Origin: Bacilli bacterium | Lineage (GTDB): Bacteria; Bacillota_I; Bacilli_A; ML615J-28; CAG-313 | Direction: 5' to 3' | Length of the DNA: 53,679 nt | NCBI GenBank assembly: GCA_900752975.1 | Contig: CAADXH010000088.1 | Span: forward strand, 1 to 53,679 | Shown here: positions 44,421 through 52,346 of the stretch, piece by piece | Numbering within the stretch: the first letter of the stretch is position 1 | How the letters are laid out: each line of letters opens with the position of its first letter | Program-made: the position numbers and the translations under genes | Notes under the pieces: model-generated | The model's database searches: none | Told to the model about the DNA's origin: nothing | What the model saw: only the letters and a program-made list of their open reading frames with translations

Positions 44421-44912
44421 ATGAAAGTATTAAAAAAACAATATAATAGTAAAATGTGCATTATATGTGGAATGAACAATGAAGCAGGTCTTAAGGCTCC
44501 ATTTTATGAAATGGAAAATAATACAGTTGTAACCATTGTGACTTTTCGTCAAATTCATCAAAGTTATCCCGAAAGAACCCATGGGGGAATGATTTCAACA
44601 TTACTTGATGAAATAATTGGTCGTGCCATTTGGATTGAAGAACCAACTTCTTGGGGTGTAACCATGGACATTCATGTTAAATTTAGAAAACCAGTTCCTC
44701 TAGATACACAAGTAATGGCATATGGTAAGATAACGAGAAATACTTCCAAATTCTTTACAGGAGTTGGAGCCATTATGACAATGGATGGTGAAATACTTGC
44801 TGAAGGAACCGCAAACTATATTAAGTTAAAAACAAATCAAATTGCAACTACAGACATTCACGATGATGTAAATGTTTATGTTGAAGATAATGTTACCGAG
44901 ATAAATATCTAG
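44421..44912 (+). CDS. PaaI-type hotdog thioesterase
   Basis: A 163-residue hotdog protein. RTHGGMISTLLDEIIGRAIW is the 4HBT/PaaI active-site helix (HGG with the following Asp/Glu), then DIHVKFRKPVPLDTQVMAYG and a C-terminal AEGTANYIKL strand. The N-terminal MCIICGMNNEAGLKAPFYEM has two Cys and is seen in one PaaI subgroup. It hydrolyses acyl-CoA thioesters; the acyl group is not known. It ends 9 bases before tRNA-Leu. Confidence 0.85.
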   Translation: MKVLKKQYNSKMCIICGMNNEAGLKAPFYEMENNTVVTIVTFRQIHQSYPERTHGGMISTLLDEIIGRAIWIEEPTSWGVTMDIHVKFRKPVPLDTQVMAYGKITRNTSKFFTGVGAIMTMDGEILAEGTANYIKLKTNQIATTDIHDDVNVYVEDNVTEINI

Positions 44913-44921
44913 GTAACTCTT

Positions 44922-45007
44922 GCAGCAATGGCGGAATGGTAGACGCGCTACTTTGAGGGGGTAGTATACGAACGTATGTGTGAGTTCAAATCTCATTTGC
45001 TGCACCA
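44922..45007 (+). tRNA. trnL-GAG: tRNA-Leu(GAG)
   Basis: Acceptor GCAGCAA pairs with TTGCTGC. The anticodon arm CTACT-TTGAGGG-GGTAG gives anticodon GAG, a long variable arm (TATACGAACGTATG) marks a class II tRNA, and the T-arm GTGAGTTCAAATCTCAT and encoded CCA complete it. The foreign region begins immediately downstream. Confidence 0.97.
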
Positions 45008-45020
45008 TAAGAAAAGCAAA

Positions 45021-45204
45021 GGTTTGATACAAAAGTATTGAACCTTTTTTCTTTGCATAAAGGGAGTTAGTTCCTTTCTGTAAGTAAACAGCAGAGCCTT
45101 GTAGGAGTGTTTAACCGCACTTTTGCAGGGCTCTTTTTCTTTATATGTAATAATTACGGAACGAAAGGTATATCTGCGGAACGATAGATATTGCTACGGG
45201 ACGA
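45021..45204 (+). repeat. Module left end, copy 1: two hairpins plus three CGGRACGA iterons
   Basis: GGTTTGATAC/GTATTGAACC with TTTTTT (45021-45050) is a terminator; GAGCCTTG/CAGGGCTC with TTTTT (45094-45139) is a second. CGGAACGA at 45157 and 45177 and CGGGACGA at 45197 are exactly 20 bp apart (two helical turns). The same set recurs at 46327-46511. It starts 14 bases after tRNA-Leu. Confidence 0.85.
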
Positions 45205-45234
45205 TATTTTTTTGTTATGCAGTAGGCGAATGTA

Positions 45235-45263
45235 TTGTAAAAATACGATTTTTGTGCTATAAT
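45235..45263 (+). promoter_or_regulatory. Promoter of the HEYTH protein gene
   Basis: TTGTAA (45235-45240), 17 bp, TATAAT (45258-45263), just downstream of the CGGRACGA iterons. Confidence 0.8.
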
Positions 45264-45299
45264 AAACTCAACGATAAGAATTTGGCGGAGGGAATAAAA

Positions 45300-46169
45300 G
45301 TGATAATAGAATTTAAATATTCAGTGGTTCAGGATTTAATGTATCATATCTTAGCACACATGAAAGTGGATAATCCATCAAATTTGTATTCCGAAGCATA
45401 CATAGATAATGTTAAGGAAATTAAAAAAGGTAGATATGATAGTATTACAGATGTAGTATCGCCTTTATCAAATTACTATAACGAAAACTTTGAAAGATTA
45501 GGAGTAATTAATTTTCTACCGTTTGTGTGTTCTTCTGTTCAAGATTTAATAGGTGCAATCGAAAACTATTATGGCTTCACAGAAACAGATAAGAAAGAAT
45601 TTATATTTCCACTAATTCAACTTTTAAAAAGTGAATTTGAATTTTATGAAGGCTACTGGAACGAACTATATGCCACAACCTCTATATGTAGAAAATCGTT
45701 TGAATCGTGGTTGAAAAGTGGAATGAGCAAATATGAGACATTATTCTCATATTTTAATAAATCTGCTGTAGTAGGTATGTCTTATAGTTTGACAAACAAT
45801 GGTAGAGGATTTGGAGACACATCTTCATTTAATGCAGTTGTTCCATTTGCTTTTGATGAAAGTGAATATAAAAATATCTTCTATCAAATATTGCATGAGT
45901 ATACACATCAATTCACAGATAAATTGATTGGTGAAAGTATCAGAATGGATGATGAGACACATGATAGTTCTGAGAAAGCAGTGATTTTATTTGATTATTA
46001 TTTGGTAAAAAAACTATATAAAGAAGATACGGATTCCTACTTGAAATGGATTGGCTCACTTGCAAACGCTGATAATTGTGATGAAAATTTATTTTTATCT
46101 GTTTTTAAAATCAACGATGACATCAATGAAAAACTATTGGAATTGGTAGAGAAGATAACAAGAAGATAA
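45300..46169 (+). CDS. Putative zinc-dependent HEYTH protein
   Basis: A 289-residue protein with no signal peptide. IFYQILHEYTHQFTDKLIGE holds an HExxH zinc motif (His199, Glu200, His203), and a downstream Glu/Asp-rich segment (ETHDSSEKAVILFDYYLV) could give the third ligand. The rest is not a family I recognise. GGAGG lies before GTG 45300; the longer frame starting at 45123 runs back through the iterons and promoter and is rejected. It is the only gene of module 1, in foreign-style codon use. It may be a peptidase or toxin-like effector; this is open. Confidence 0.65.
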   Translation: MIIEFKYSVVQDLMYHILAHMKVDNPSNLYSEAYIDNVKEIKKGRYDSITDVVSPLSNYYNENFERLGVINFLPFVCSSVQDLIGAIENYYGFTETDKKEFIFPLIQLLKSEFEFYEGYWNELYATTSICRKSFESWLKSGMSKYETLFSYFNKSAVVGMSYSLTNNGRGFGDTSSFNAVVPFAFDESEYKNIFYQILHEYTHQFTDKLIGESIRMDDETHDSSEKAVILFDYYLVKKLYKEDTDSYLKWIGSLANADNCDENLFLSVFKINDDINEKLLELVEKITRR

Positions 46170-46210
46170 TAGCATCACTGGTTGTTTATAACGCACTTAA
46201 TCTTTTTACA

Positions 46211-46314
46211 AATTCCAATTTATCGGTGCGTTTAACTGTACGCAAATTTTGACAAGGTGTACGCACTTTTTATGGGGTGTACGCAAATTGTATCAAAATA
46301 GGTATTCGCACACA
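46211..46314 (+). repeat. Module right end, copy 1: three GTACGCA iterons
   Basis: The sequence shared with 53364-53486 starts at AATTCCAATTT and ends at GGTATTCGCACACA. GTACGCA occurs at 46238, 46259 and 46279 (20-21 bp pitch). Near its end TTGTATCAAA is the inverse of TTTGATACAA in the left-end hairpin, so module ends carry short inverted repeats. Confidence 0.8.
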
Positions 46315-46326
46315 AAAGAGAGATAA

Positions 46327-46511
46327 GGTTTGATACAATAAGTATTGAACCTTTTTTCTTTGCATAAAGGTTTTATTTCCCTATCTGTAAACGATCATCA
46401 AAACCTTGTGAGAGTTTTTAACCGCACTTTTGCAGGGCTCTTTTTCTTTATGATAAATAGCTACGGAACGATAGATATTGCTACGGGACGATAGGTGCAT
46501 CAGCGGAACGA
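46327..46511 (+). repeat. Module left end, copy 2: two hairpins plus three CGGRACGA iterons
   Basis: This is the second copy of 45021-45204: terminator GGTTTGATAC/GTATTGAACC, a partly degraded second hairpin ending GCAGGGCTCTTTTT, and CGGAACGA-CGGGACGA-CGGAACGA at 46464, 46484 and 46504, again at 20-bp spacing. It begins 13 bases after the first module's right end. Confidence 0.85.
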
Positions 46512-46564
46512 AAGGTTTATTTGATAAATTTTTAATTTTTGCCTCGACATATTTTGCAAATTAA

Positions 46565-46593
46565 TTGTTTTTTACTTTTGAAAGTGTTATAAT
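46565..46593 (+). promoter_or_regulatory. Promoter upstream of yaaA
   Basis: TTGTTT (46565-46570), 17 bp, TATAAT (46588-46593). Confidence 0.6.
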
Positions 46594-46629
46594 TTTATAT
46601 ATGATTTGATATTTTGTACGAGTCGATAA

Positions 46630-46734
46630 TATGAAAATAGACTATCCAGCGACTATTATCAAGGTAAGAGCAACGCTGAACCTAGGGTGAAAGCAGCAGA
46701 GGACCCGGAAAAAATGCTGCAGGAATTAGAATAA
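46630..46734 (+). pseudogene. C-terminal gene fragment ahead of yaaA
   Basis: Thirty-four open codons without a start (RLSSDYYQGKSNAEPRV, then KAAEDPEKMLQELE) end in TAATG, overlapping the yaaA start. The biased composition looks like a real protein tail whose front was lost when the segment was captured. It could keep yaaA translationally coupled. Parent gene not identified. Confidence 0.4.
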
Positions 46735-47480
46735 TGAAAATAATATTATCTCCAGCAAAAAAGATGAATATAAACCTTGATACTTTAGAACCTATGGGAT
46801 TGCCCATGTTTATTGATAGGTCTACGGAAATATTAGCATGGTTCAAAGACAAGTCTAAAGATGAGTTAAAGGAATTGTGGGAATGCAATGATAAAATCGT
46901 GGAGCAAAATGTGAGACGTTTAGAGAATATGGACTTGTACCATAGGCTTACACCGGCGATATTATCATATGAAGGAATTGCGTACCAGTACATGGCTCCT
47001 ACAGTATTTGAGGATGGGCATTTTGAATATATACAGGAACATCTAAGGATATTATCAGCGTTCTATGGTGTTTTGAAGCCAATGGATGGAGTAACACCTT
47101 ACTGCTTAGAGATGAAGGCAAAAGCTACAATCGGAAATAAAAAAAACTTATATGAATATTGGGGGGATATGCTTTACAAAGGTGTTAGAGATGAGAAGGG
47201 CATTATAATTAATCTGGCATCAAAAGAATATTCTAAATGTATCGAGAGATATCTATCCGAAGAAGATACCTATATATCTATAACATTTTGCGAATTATCT
47301 GCCGGGAAACTAGTAACAAAAGGTACTTATGCAAAAATGGCACGAGGTGAAATGGTCAGATTCATGGCAGAAAACTGCATTGATAATCCCGAAGAAATAA
47401 AGAAATTCAATAGACTTGGATACGTTTTTAGAGAAGACTTATCTTCTAAAATAGAATATGTTTTTGAAAGAAGACTATGA
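46734..47480 (+). CDS. yaaA: Peroxide stress protein YaaA
   Basis: A 248-residue YaaA/DUF328 protein: MKIILSPAKKMN at the start, AILSYEGIAYQYMAP, RILSAFYGVLKPMDGVTPYCLEM, IINLASKEYSKCI, YAKMARGEMVRFM and a C-terminal GYVFREDLSS. In E. coli YaaA limits intracellular iron during H2O2 stress; the structure binds DNA. It opens the oxygen-defence module, consistent with that role. Its stop codon lies within its terminator. Confidence 0.93.
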   Translation: MKIILSPAKKMNINLDTLEPMGLPMFIDRSTEILAWFKDKSKDELKELWECNDKIVEQNVRRLENMDLYHRLTPAILSYEGIAYQYMAPTVFEDGHFEYIQEHLRILSAFYGVLKPMDGVTPYCLEMKAKATIGNKKNLYEYWGDMLYKGVRDEKGIIINLASKEYSKCIERYLSEEDTYISITFCELSAGKLVTKGTYAKMARGEMVRFMAENCIDNPEEIKKFNRLGYVFREDLSSKIEYVFERRL

Positions 47481-47499
47481 GTTTGCTATCATAGTTTTT
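47474..47499 (+). terminator. Terminator of yaaA
   Basis: ACTATGA pairs with TCATAGT around GTTTGCTA and is followed by TTTTC; it overlaps the yaaA stop. Confidence 0.7.
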
Positions 47500-47500
47500 C

Positions 47501-47529
47501 TTGACTTTAATAAAGATACATAGTACAAC
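47501..47529 (+). promoter_or_regulatory. Promoter of the DUF134 operon
   Basis: TTGACT (47501-47506), 17 bp, TACAAC (47524-47529); a good -35 and a weak -10. Confidence 0.55.
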
Positions 47530-47562
47530 ATTTTATAGCATATGCCAAAAAAAGGTGTTAAG

Positions 47563-47796
47563 ATGCCAAGATGCAGAAAGAGAATAGTATGTAAAGAGCC
47601 TGATGTTAAAGTGTTTATACATCAGCAAAATGATAATAGCGAAATGTTGATTATGACTGTTGATGAATACGAAAGCATAAGACTGATTGACTTGGAAGGA
47701 TTCGGTCAGGAAGAATGTGCTAATAAGTTAGGTGTTGCACGGATAACTGCTCAATTAATTTATAATAATGCGAGAAAAAAATTGCAAAGGCGTTAG
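47563..47796 (+). CDS. DUF134 HTH protein, possibly continued by -1 frameshift
   Basis: A 77-residue protein. MPRCRKRIVCKEPDVKVF and DEYESIRLIDLEGFGQEECA then LGVARITAQLIYNNARKKL are the DUF134 (sigma-70 region 4-like HTH) blocks. The frame ends LQRR at 47796, but the family's usual tail (KALVMGNELQIEGGNYVLCDG) is present in the -1 frame directly after the heptamer A AAA AAA (47775-47781), which lies in the correct phase for slippage. That frame runs without a stop into the NifX-like gene, giving about 248 residues if joined. AAAGGTG precedes ATG 47563; ATG 47542 has no ribosome site. Confidence 0.8.
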   Translation: MPRCRKRIVCKEPDVKVFIHQQNDNSEMLIMTVDEYESIRLIDLEGFGQEECANKLGVARITAQLIYNNARKKLQRR

Positions 47797-47927
47797 TGAT
47801 GGGAAACGAGCTTCAAATCGAAGGTGGAAATTATGTGCTTTGTGATGGTAGCCCGCATTGTAAAAAATGTCATTTGACGAAATCTTACTTGAATCAAAGA
47901 CAATTACAAGAAAAGGAGAATGGAATT

Positions 47928-48308
47928 ATGCGAATAGCGGTAACATATGACAACGAAGAGGTATTTCAGCATTTTGGAAGAACAGAGAATTTTAAAGTAT
48001 ATGAAATAGAGAATAATCAAGTCATTTCTTCGGAAGTGATTAGCTCAAATGGACAAGGACATGGTGCTCTGGTAGGAGTGCTTGCAACAAATCAGATAGA
48101 TGTACTTATTTGTGGCGGTATCGGAGGCGGTGCACAGATGGCGCTTGCAGAAGCCGGAATAGAACTGTGTGCAGGTGCAACGGGAAATGTGGATAAAGCA
48201 GTTTCAAGTTATCTTGCCGGTACACTTGTAAATACCGGTCCAAATTGTAATCACCATCACCATGAGGATAGACATGCTTGTGGAGACCATGGATGTGGAA
48301 AGCATTAA
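47928..48308 (+). CDS. NifX/NifB-type Fe-Mo cofactor-binding protein
   Basis: A 126-residue protein: MRIAVTYDNEEVFQHFGRTE, then VDVLICGGIGGGAQMALAEAG-like core (IDVLICGGIGGGAQMALAE) and a His/Cys-rich end (HHHHEDRHACGDHGCGKH), which suggests metal binding. Members bind Fe-Mo or Fe-S clusters and occur in non-diazotrophs. AAAAGGAG lies before ATG 47928. The frame is open further upstream to 47796 (CDGSPHCKKCHLTK), so the same protein may also be made as a fusion to DUF134. Confidence 0.85.
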   Translation: MRIAVTYDNEEVFQHFGRTENFKVYEIENNQVISSEVISSNGQGHGALVGVLATNQIDVLICGGIGGGAQMALAEAGIELCAGATGNVDKAVSSYLAGTLVNTGPNCNHHHHEDRHACGDHGCGKH

Positions 48309-48335
48309 TTTATAAAACGAATTGAGGTGTAAGAA

Positions 48336-50027
48336 ATGAAAGTGGTAATTGTAGGTGGTGTGGCTGGTGGAGCTTCGGCCGCAGCAAGAATTCGCCGTTT
48401 GGACGAAAGTGCAGAAATAATTGTTTTTGAAAAGACAGGATATATTTCTTACGCCAATTGTGGTCTGCCATATTATATCGGTGATGTAATCACAGATTCC
48501 AATGACTTGACACTTCAGACGCCGGAAAGTTTTTGGACAAGATTTCGAATTTTAGTAAAAGTCAATCATGAAGTAACTAACATTGATGTGACCCAAAAGA
48601 CAGTAACAGTAAAAAATCTGCTTACAGGTACAGAATGTGAGGAACCTTATGATAAGCTCTTATTATCTCCGGGTGCAAAACCTGTAAAACCAAATCTGTC
48701 CGGAATTGACAGTGAAAAGATTTTTTCGCTAAGAACGGTAGAAGATACGTTTCGGATTCATGATTATTTGGAAAAAACAAAAGCGCAAAGTGCTGTGATT
48801 GTGGGCGGAGGCTATATAGGTATTGAGGTTGCGGAAAATCTTAAGGGAAAAGGTCTTAATGTGACGATTGTTCAGAGACCGAATCAGTTGATGAATACGC
48901 TGGATTATGATATGGCTTCGTTTGTTCATAGTAAGCTTCGTGAAAAGGGAATTTCATTAAGACTGAATAGTAATGTTATTTCTTTTCGACAGGATGGAGA
49001 ACGTATTGTGACCATGCTGGAAGATAATAGTGAAATAGCAGCTGATATGGTTTTGCTTGCCATAGGAGTGGCACCCGAAAATAGTCTTGCAAAACAAGCA
49101 GGACTAAAGCTTGGTGTAAAAGGAAGTATTGTCGTAAATGATCGTATGGAAACCTCTGTACAGGATATTTATGCTGTGGGTGATGCTATTCAGGTGAAAC
49201 ATTTTGTGACACAAGAAGATACCGTAATTGCACTTGCAGGACCGGCAAATAAGCAGGGACGTATTGCAGCAGATAATATCTGTGGAGGGGATAGTCATTA
49301 TCAGGGTTCTATGGGTTCCTCCATAATAAAGATATTTGATATGACTGTTGCAGTAACTGGTTTGACTGAGAAAGTAGCTAAATCTATGGGAATTGATTGT
49401 GAAAGTGTTGTTCTTTCCCCAACTTCTCATGCAGGTTATTATCCCGGTGCAAAAGTTATGACCATGAAAGTTGTCTTTGAAAAGGATACATGGAAACTTC
49501 TTGGAGTGCAGATTGTGGGAACAGAAGGTGTGGATAAGAGACTGGATGTGCTTGCCACAGCAATACATGCCGGTATGAAAGCGAATATGCTTAAGGATTT
49601 AGATTTGGCATATGCACCACCATTTTCATCTGCAAAAGACCCTGTAAATATGGCTGGTTTTATGATTGAAAATATAAGTAAAGGAATGATTAAGCAATAT
49701 CATTGGGATGAGGTTAAAAATTTACCGAGGGACGGAAGTGTTACATTATTGGATACCAGAACGTCATATGAGTACAAAAGTGGACACATTGATGGGTATA
49801 TCAATATTCCGGTGGATGACTTAAGAGAACGAATGAATGAAATTGATGACAGTAAGCCGGTGTATGTAATATGCCAGAGTGGTCTCCGAAGTTATATCGC
49901 TTGCCGAATATTATCTCAGAATGGTTTTGATTGTTACAATTTTTCCGGTGGATATCGTTTTTACGCAAGTGTTATCCATGAAAAACAAATGAGTGAATGT
50001 ACATACCCTTGTGGTATGGAAAAATAA
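48336..50027 (+). CDS. CoA-disulfide reductase/NADH oxidase-like flavoprotein with rhodanese domain
   Basis: A 563-residue fusion. The FAD/NAD(P) part has VVIVGGVAGGASAAARIRR, redox Cys42 in SYANCGLPYYIGD, AVIVGGGYIGIEVAENL and VNDRMETSVQDIYAVGD. The C-terminal rhodanese domain (about 460-545) has VTLLDTRTSYEYKSGHIDGY and active Cys513 in VICQSGLRSY. The family reduces CoA disulfides, polysulfide or per-thiols, or O2, with NAD(P)H. It follows the NifX-like gene by 27 bases with GAGGTGTAAG, so it shares its transcript. It may supply electrons to the rubredoxin and rubrerythrin downstream. Confidence 0.92.
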   Translation: MKVVIVGGVAGGASAAARIRRLDESAEIIVFEKTGYISYANCGLPYYIGDVITDSNDLTLQTPESFWTRFRILVKVNHEVTNIDVTQKTVTVKNLLTGTECEEPYDKLLLSPGAKPVKPNLSGIDSEKIFSLRTVEDTFRIHDYLEKTKAQSAVIVGGGYIGIEVAENLKGKGLNVTIVQRPNQLMNTLDYDMASFVHSKLREKGISLRLNSNVISFRQDGERIVTMLEDNSEIAADMVLLAIGVAPENSLAKQAGLKLGVKGSIVVNDRMETSVQDIYAVGDAIQVKHFVTQEDTVIALAGPANKQGRIAADNICGGDSHYQGSMGSSIIKIFDMTVAVTGLTEKVAKSMGIDCESVVLSPTSHAGYYPGAKVMTMKVVFEKDTWKLLGVQIVGTEGVDKRLDVLATAIHAGMKANMLKDLDLAYAPPFSSAKDPVNMAGFMIENISKGMIKQYHWDEVKNLPRDGSVTLLDTRTSYEYKSGHIDGYINIPVDDLRERMNEIDDSKPVYVICQSGLRSYIACRILSQNGFDCYNFSGGYRFYASVIHEKQMSECTYPCGMEK

Positions 50028-50041
50028 AAAGGAGGTATTTT

Positions 50042-50674
50042 ATGAGGTACATATGTCAAATTTGTGGATATGTCTATGATGATGAAAAAGAAAAAGTTCC
50101 ATTTGAACAGTTGCCGGCGGACTGGAAGTGTCCACTTTGTGGTGCGGTTAAATCTGATTTTAAGCTGGAAGTACCCAAAACAGAAGTAAATCCAGTCAGT
50201 GTGAATACAGAGGCTGCAGACCTAAAAAAACTTTCAGCGGGACAATTAGCTGCGGTATGCTCTAATCTTGCAAGAGGTTGTGAAAAGCAGTACAAATCGG
50301 AGGAAGCAGGTCTATTCAATGAACTGGCAGCATATTTTACCAGTATTACACCGGCAGTAAATGATGCAACTGTTGAAAATGTGGCGAAACTGTTACAGGA
50401 GGATATAGATAAATATCCTACTGTTAGAGCTGTTGTGGACCAAAATAAAGATAGGGGTGCAGCAAGAATCTGTGTATGGGGTGAAAAGGTTACAAGAATG
50501 CTTTCATCACTGGTAAACAGATATCTGAATGAAGGAGAGGCAATGCTTGCTGATACAGACATTTGGGTTTGTACAGTGTGTGGATTTGTATATATTGGAG
50601 AGACACCACCTGAGCTTTGCCCGGTATGTAAAGTTCCTCCTTACAAATTTGAAAAGATAGAGGGGAGAGGATAA
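50042..50674 (+). CDS. Rubredoxin - helical domain - rubredoxin-like protein
   Basis: A 210-residue protein with three parts. Residues 1-45 form a classic rubredoxin (YICQICGYVYDD, then WKCPLCGAVKSDF). Residues 60-170 are helical and ferritin-like without a complete ExxH metal set. Residues 175-210 form a short rubredoxin-like knuckle (WVCTVCGFVYIG, then CPVCKVPPYKF). Free rubredoxins are about 52 residues. It probably shuttles electrons to rubrerythrin or superoxide reductase. GGAGGTATTTT precedes ATG 50042; the next gene begins after 2 bases. Confidence 0.85.
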   Translation: MRYICQICGYVYDDEKEKVPFEQLPADWKCPLCGAVKSDFKLEVPKTEVNPVSVNTEAADLKKLSAGQLAAVCSNLARGCEKQYKSEEAGLFNELAAYFTSITPAVNDATVENVAKLLQEDIDKYPTVRAVVDQNKDRGAARICVWGEKVTRMLSSLVNRYLNEGEAMLADTDIWVCTVCGFVYIGETPPELCPVCKVPPYKFEKIEGRG

Positions 50675-50676
50675 AT

Positions 50677-51855
50677 ATGGAATTAAAGGCAGTTAGAAAC
50701 CTTAGACTTTGTACAAAGGATTGTCTGTGTCTGTATGTATGTCCTTATGGAGCGACAGATACGGAAGATAGTATTATTGATATCAATAAATGTGTGGGAT
50801 GCGGAATGTGTGCGCAGGCTTGTCCTAGTGGAGCTATCAGCATGGTACCCGTTGAGTTTCCGCCACAACAATCTAAAACGGATGAAGTAAAGGCTACATT
50901 AAACGAACTGGCACAGAATAAGTCTGATGGTGAGACTATGGCCAGACAAATAGTAGATACAACGGATAGGGAAGGACTTAGCCGTTTAATGAATGCAGTA
51001 GCCAAATCAGAAAGACTTATTGCGGAAGATATTGTTAGAGAAGCTGGTTTTATGCTTCCACAGAGCAATAATGTACATGAGTTATTAGAGGAGTTGATTG
51101 CAAATCCTCCTACGTCAGACTTTCCAATGGAAACAGCAAAGAAGTTATTAGAAATTGTTCCAAATAATGAAAAAAAAGAAAAATCGAAGGGAGAAACAAT
51201 TATGACAACATGGAAATGTACAGTATGCGGATACGTTCACGAAGGGGAACAGCCACCGAAGCAGTGCCCAATATGTAAGCAGCCTGCTGAGAAATTCGAG
51301 AAAGTAGCAGAGGTTAAGAAGAACCCATACGTAGGAACCAAAACAGAAAAGAACTTATGGGAAGCATTTGCCGGTGAGTCACAGGCAAGAAATAAGTACA
51401 CTTACTTTGCATCTGTAGCAAAGAAAGCCGGATATGAACAGATTGCGGCTTTGTTCTTACAGACAGCAGAGAATGAGAAAGAACACGCAAAGCTTTGGTT
51501 TAAAGCCTTGGGCGAACTTGGTGATACAGCAGAAAACCTTCTTCATGCAGCAGAAGGCGAAAATGCAGAATGGACCGATATGTATGAGAGAATGGCAAAG
51601 GATGCAGAGGAAGAAGGCTTTACAGAACTTGCAGCACAGTTTAGAGGTGTAGCTGCCATCGAGAAGTTGCATGAGGAAAGATATCGTGCATTGCTTAAAA
51701 ATGTTGAAACTATGGAAGTATTTAAAAAGAGTGGCGTAACTATGTGGGAATGTCGTAACTGCGGTCATGTAGTAGTCGGTCTTGAAGCACCGAAAGTTTG
51801 CCCTGTATGTAATCATCCACAGGCATATTTTGAAGTACGTAAAGAGAATTATTAA
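50677..51855 (+). CDS. rbr: 4Fe-4S ferredoxin - linker - rubrerythrin fusion
   Basis: A 392-residue fusion. Residues 10-50 hold two ferredoxin clusters (CLCLYVCPYGA and CVGCGMCAQACPSGAI). A helical linker runs to about 170. A full rubrerythrin then starts at MTTWKCTVCGYVHEGE (residue 176): an N-terminal rubredoxin knuckle, a ferritin-like di-iron domain (FAGESQARNKY, ENEKEHAKLW, AAIEKLHEERY) and a C-terminal rubredoxin (WECRNCGHVVVG, CPVCNHP). An in-frame ATG at 51202 has GAAGGGAG before it, so a free rubrerythrin may also be made. It reduces H2O2. AGGGGAGAGG precedes the main start. Confidence 0.88.
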   Translation: MELKAVRNLRLCTKDCLCLYVCPYGATDTEDSIIDINKCVGCGMCAQACPSGAISMVPVEFPPQQSKTDEVKATLNELAQNKSDGETMARQIVDTTDREGLSRLMNAVAKSERLIAEDIVREAGFMLPQSNNVHELLEELIANPPTSDFPMETAKKLLEIVPNNEKKEKSKGETIMTTWKCTVCGYVHEGEQPPKQCPICKQPAEKFEKVAEVKKNPYVGTKTEKNLWEAFAGESQARNKYTYFASVAKKAGYEQIAALFLQTAENEKEHAKLWFKALGELGDTAENLLHAAEGENAEWTDMYERMAKDAEEEGFTELAAQFRGVAAIEKLHEERYRALLKNVETMEVFKKSGVTMWECRNCGHVVVGLEAPKVCPVCNHPQAYFEVRKENY

Positions 51856-51870
51856 CAGGAAGTTTTTTAT

Positions 51871-52239
51871 ATGAAATATTATATTTGTTAGCATTGTGGA
51901 AATATCATTGAATATGTGAAGGAGTCAGGTGTTCCAGTTATGTGCTGTGGTCAGAAGATGACAGAGATTGTACCGGGAACCAGTGAGGGTGCACATGAGA
52001 AGCATGTACCTGTTGTAATAGTGGATGTAGGCAAGGTGACTGTTGAAGTTGGTGAAGTAGGGCATCCAATGGTAGAAGCACATTGTATTCAGTGGATTGC
52101 TATTGAAACAACAAGAGGTGGTCATAAAGTTAAATTAGAATATACAGATAAACCAAGAGCAGAGTTTAAACTTGCGGATGGAGAAGAATTTGTGGCAGCC
52201 TATGAGTACTGCAATTTACATGGGTTATGGAAGAAATAA
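51871..52239 (+). pseudogene. dfx: Desulfoferrodoxin (superoxide reductase) with an amber codon at position 7
   Basis: The frame from ATG 51871 reads MKYYIC, TAG, HCGNIIEYVKESGVPVMCCG and on for 122 codons. The stop (51889-51891) falls between the first two Cys of the desulforedoxin Fe-Cys4 site, where the family normally has a codon such as Lys. The catalytic domain is intact: HEKHVPVV, HPMVEAHCIQWI and EYCNLHGLW supply the four His and the Cys of the superoxide-reducing Fe site. A restart at GTG/ATG near 51920-51940 would give a one-iron, neelaredoxin-like enzyme. AGGAAG precedes ATG 51871. Read-through, a recent mutation or a sequencing error are all possible. Confidence 0.75.
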
Positions 52240-52290
52240 GATATAGCAAATAGAGGTACATGTTTCAGCTTTACGCATACTATGTATTTA

Positions 52291-52332
52291 AAATAGCCTT
52301 ATTCATTATGTGTATGGATAGGGCTATTTTTT
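52291..52332 (+). terminator. Terminator of the oxygen-defence operon
   Basis: A 16-bp stem, AAATAGCCTTATTCAT with ATGGATAGGGCTATTT, around TATGTGT, followed by a T-run. Confidence 0.9.
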
Positions 52333-52346
52333 CGGTTGGGGGGCGA

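Noticed and set aside
45123..45299. N-terminal extension of the HEYTH protein
   Set aside because: It would run through a terminator, iterons and the promoter; GTG 45300 has a good ribosome site.
50074..50562. Long minus-strand frame opposite the rubredoxin gene, and similar antisense frames at 49104-49568, 50745-51068 and 51457-51894
   Set aside because: They lie opposite clearly coding sequence, have no ribosome sites and show shadow-type composition (Ser/Cys/His-rich).
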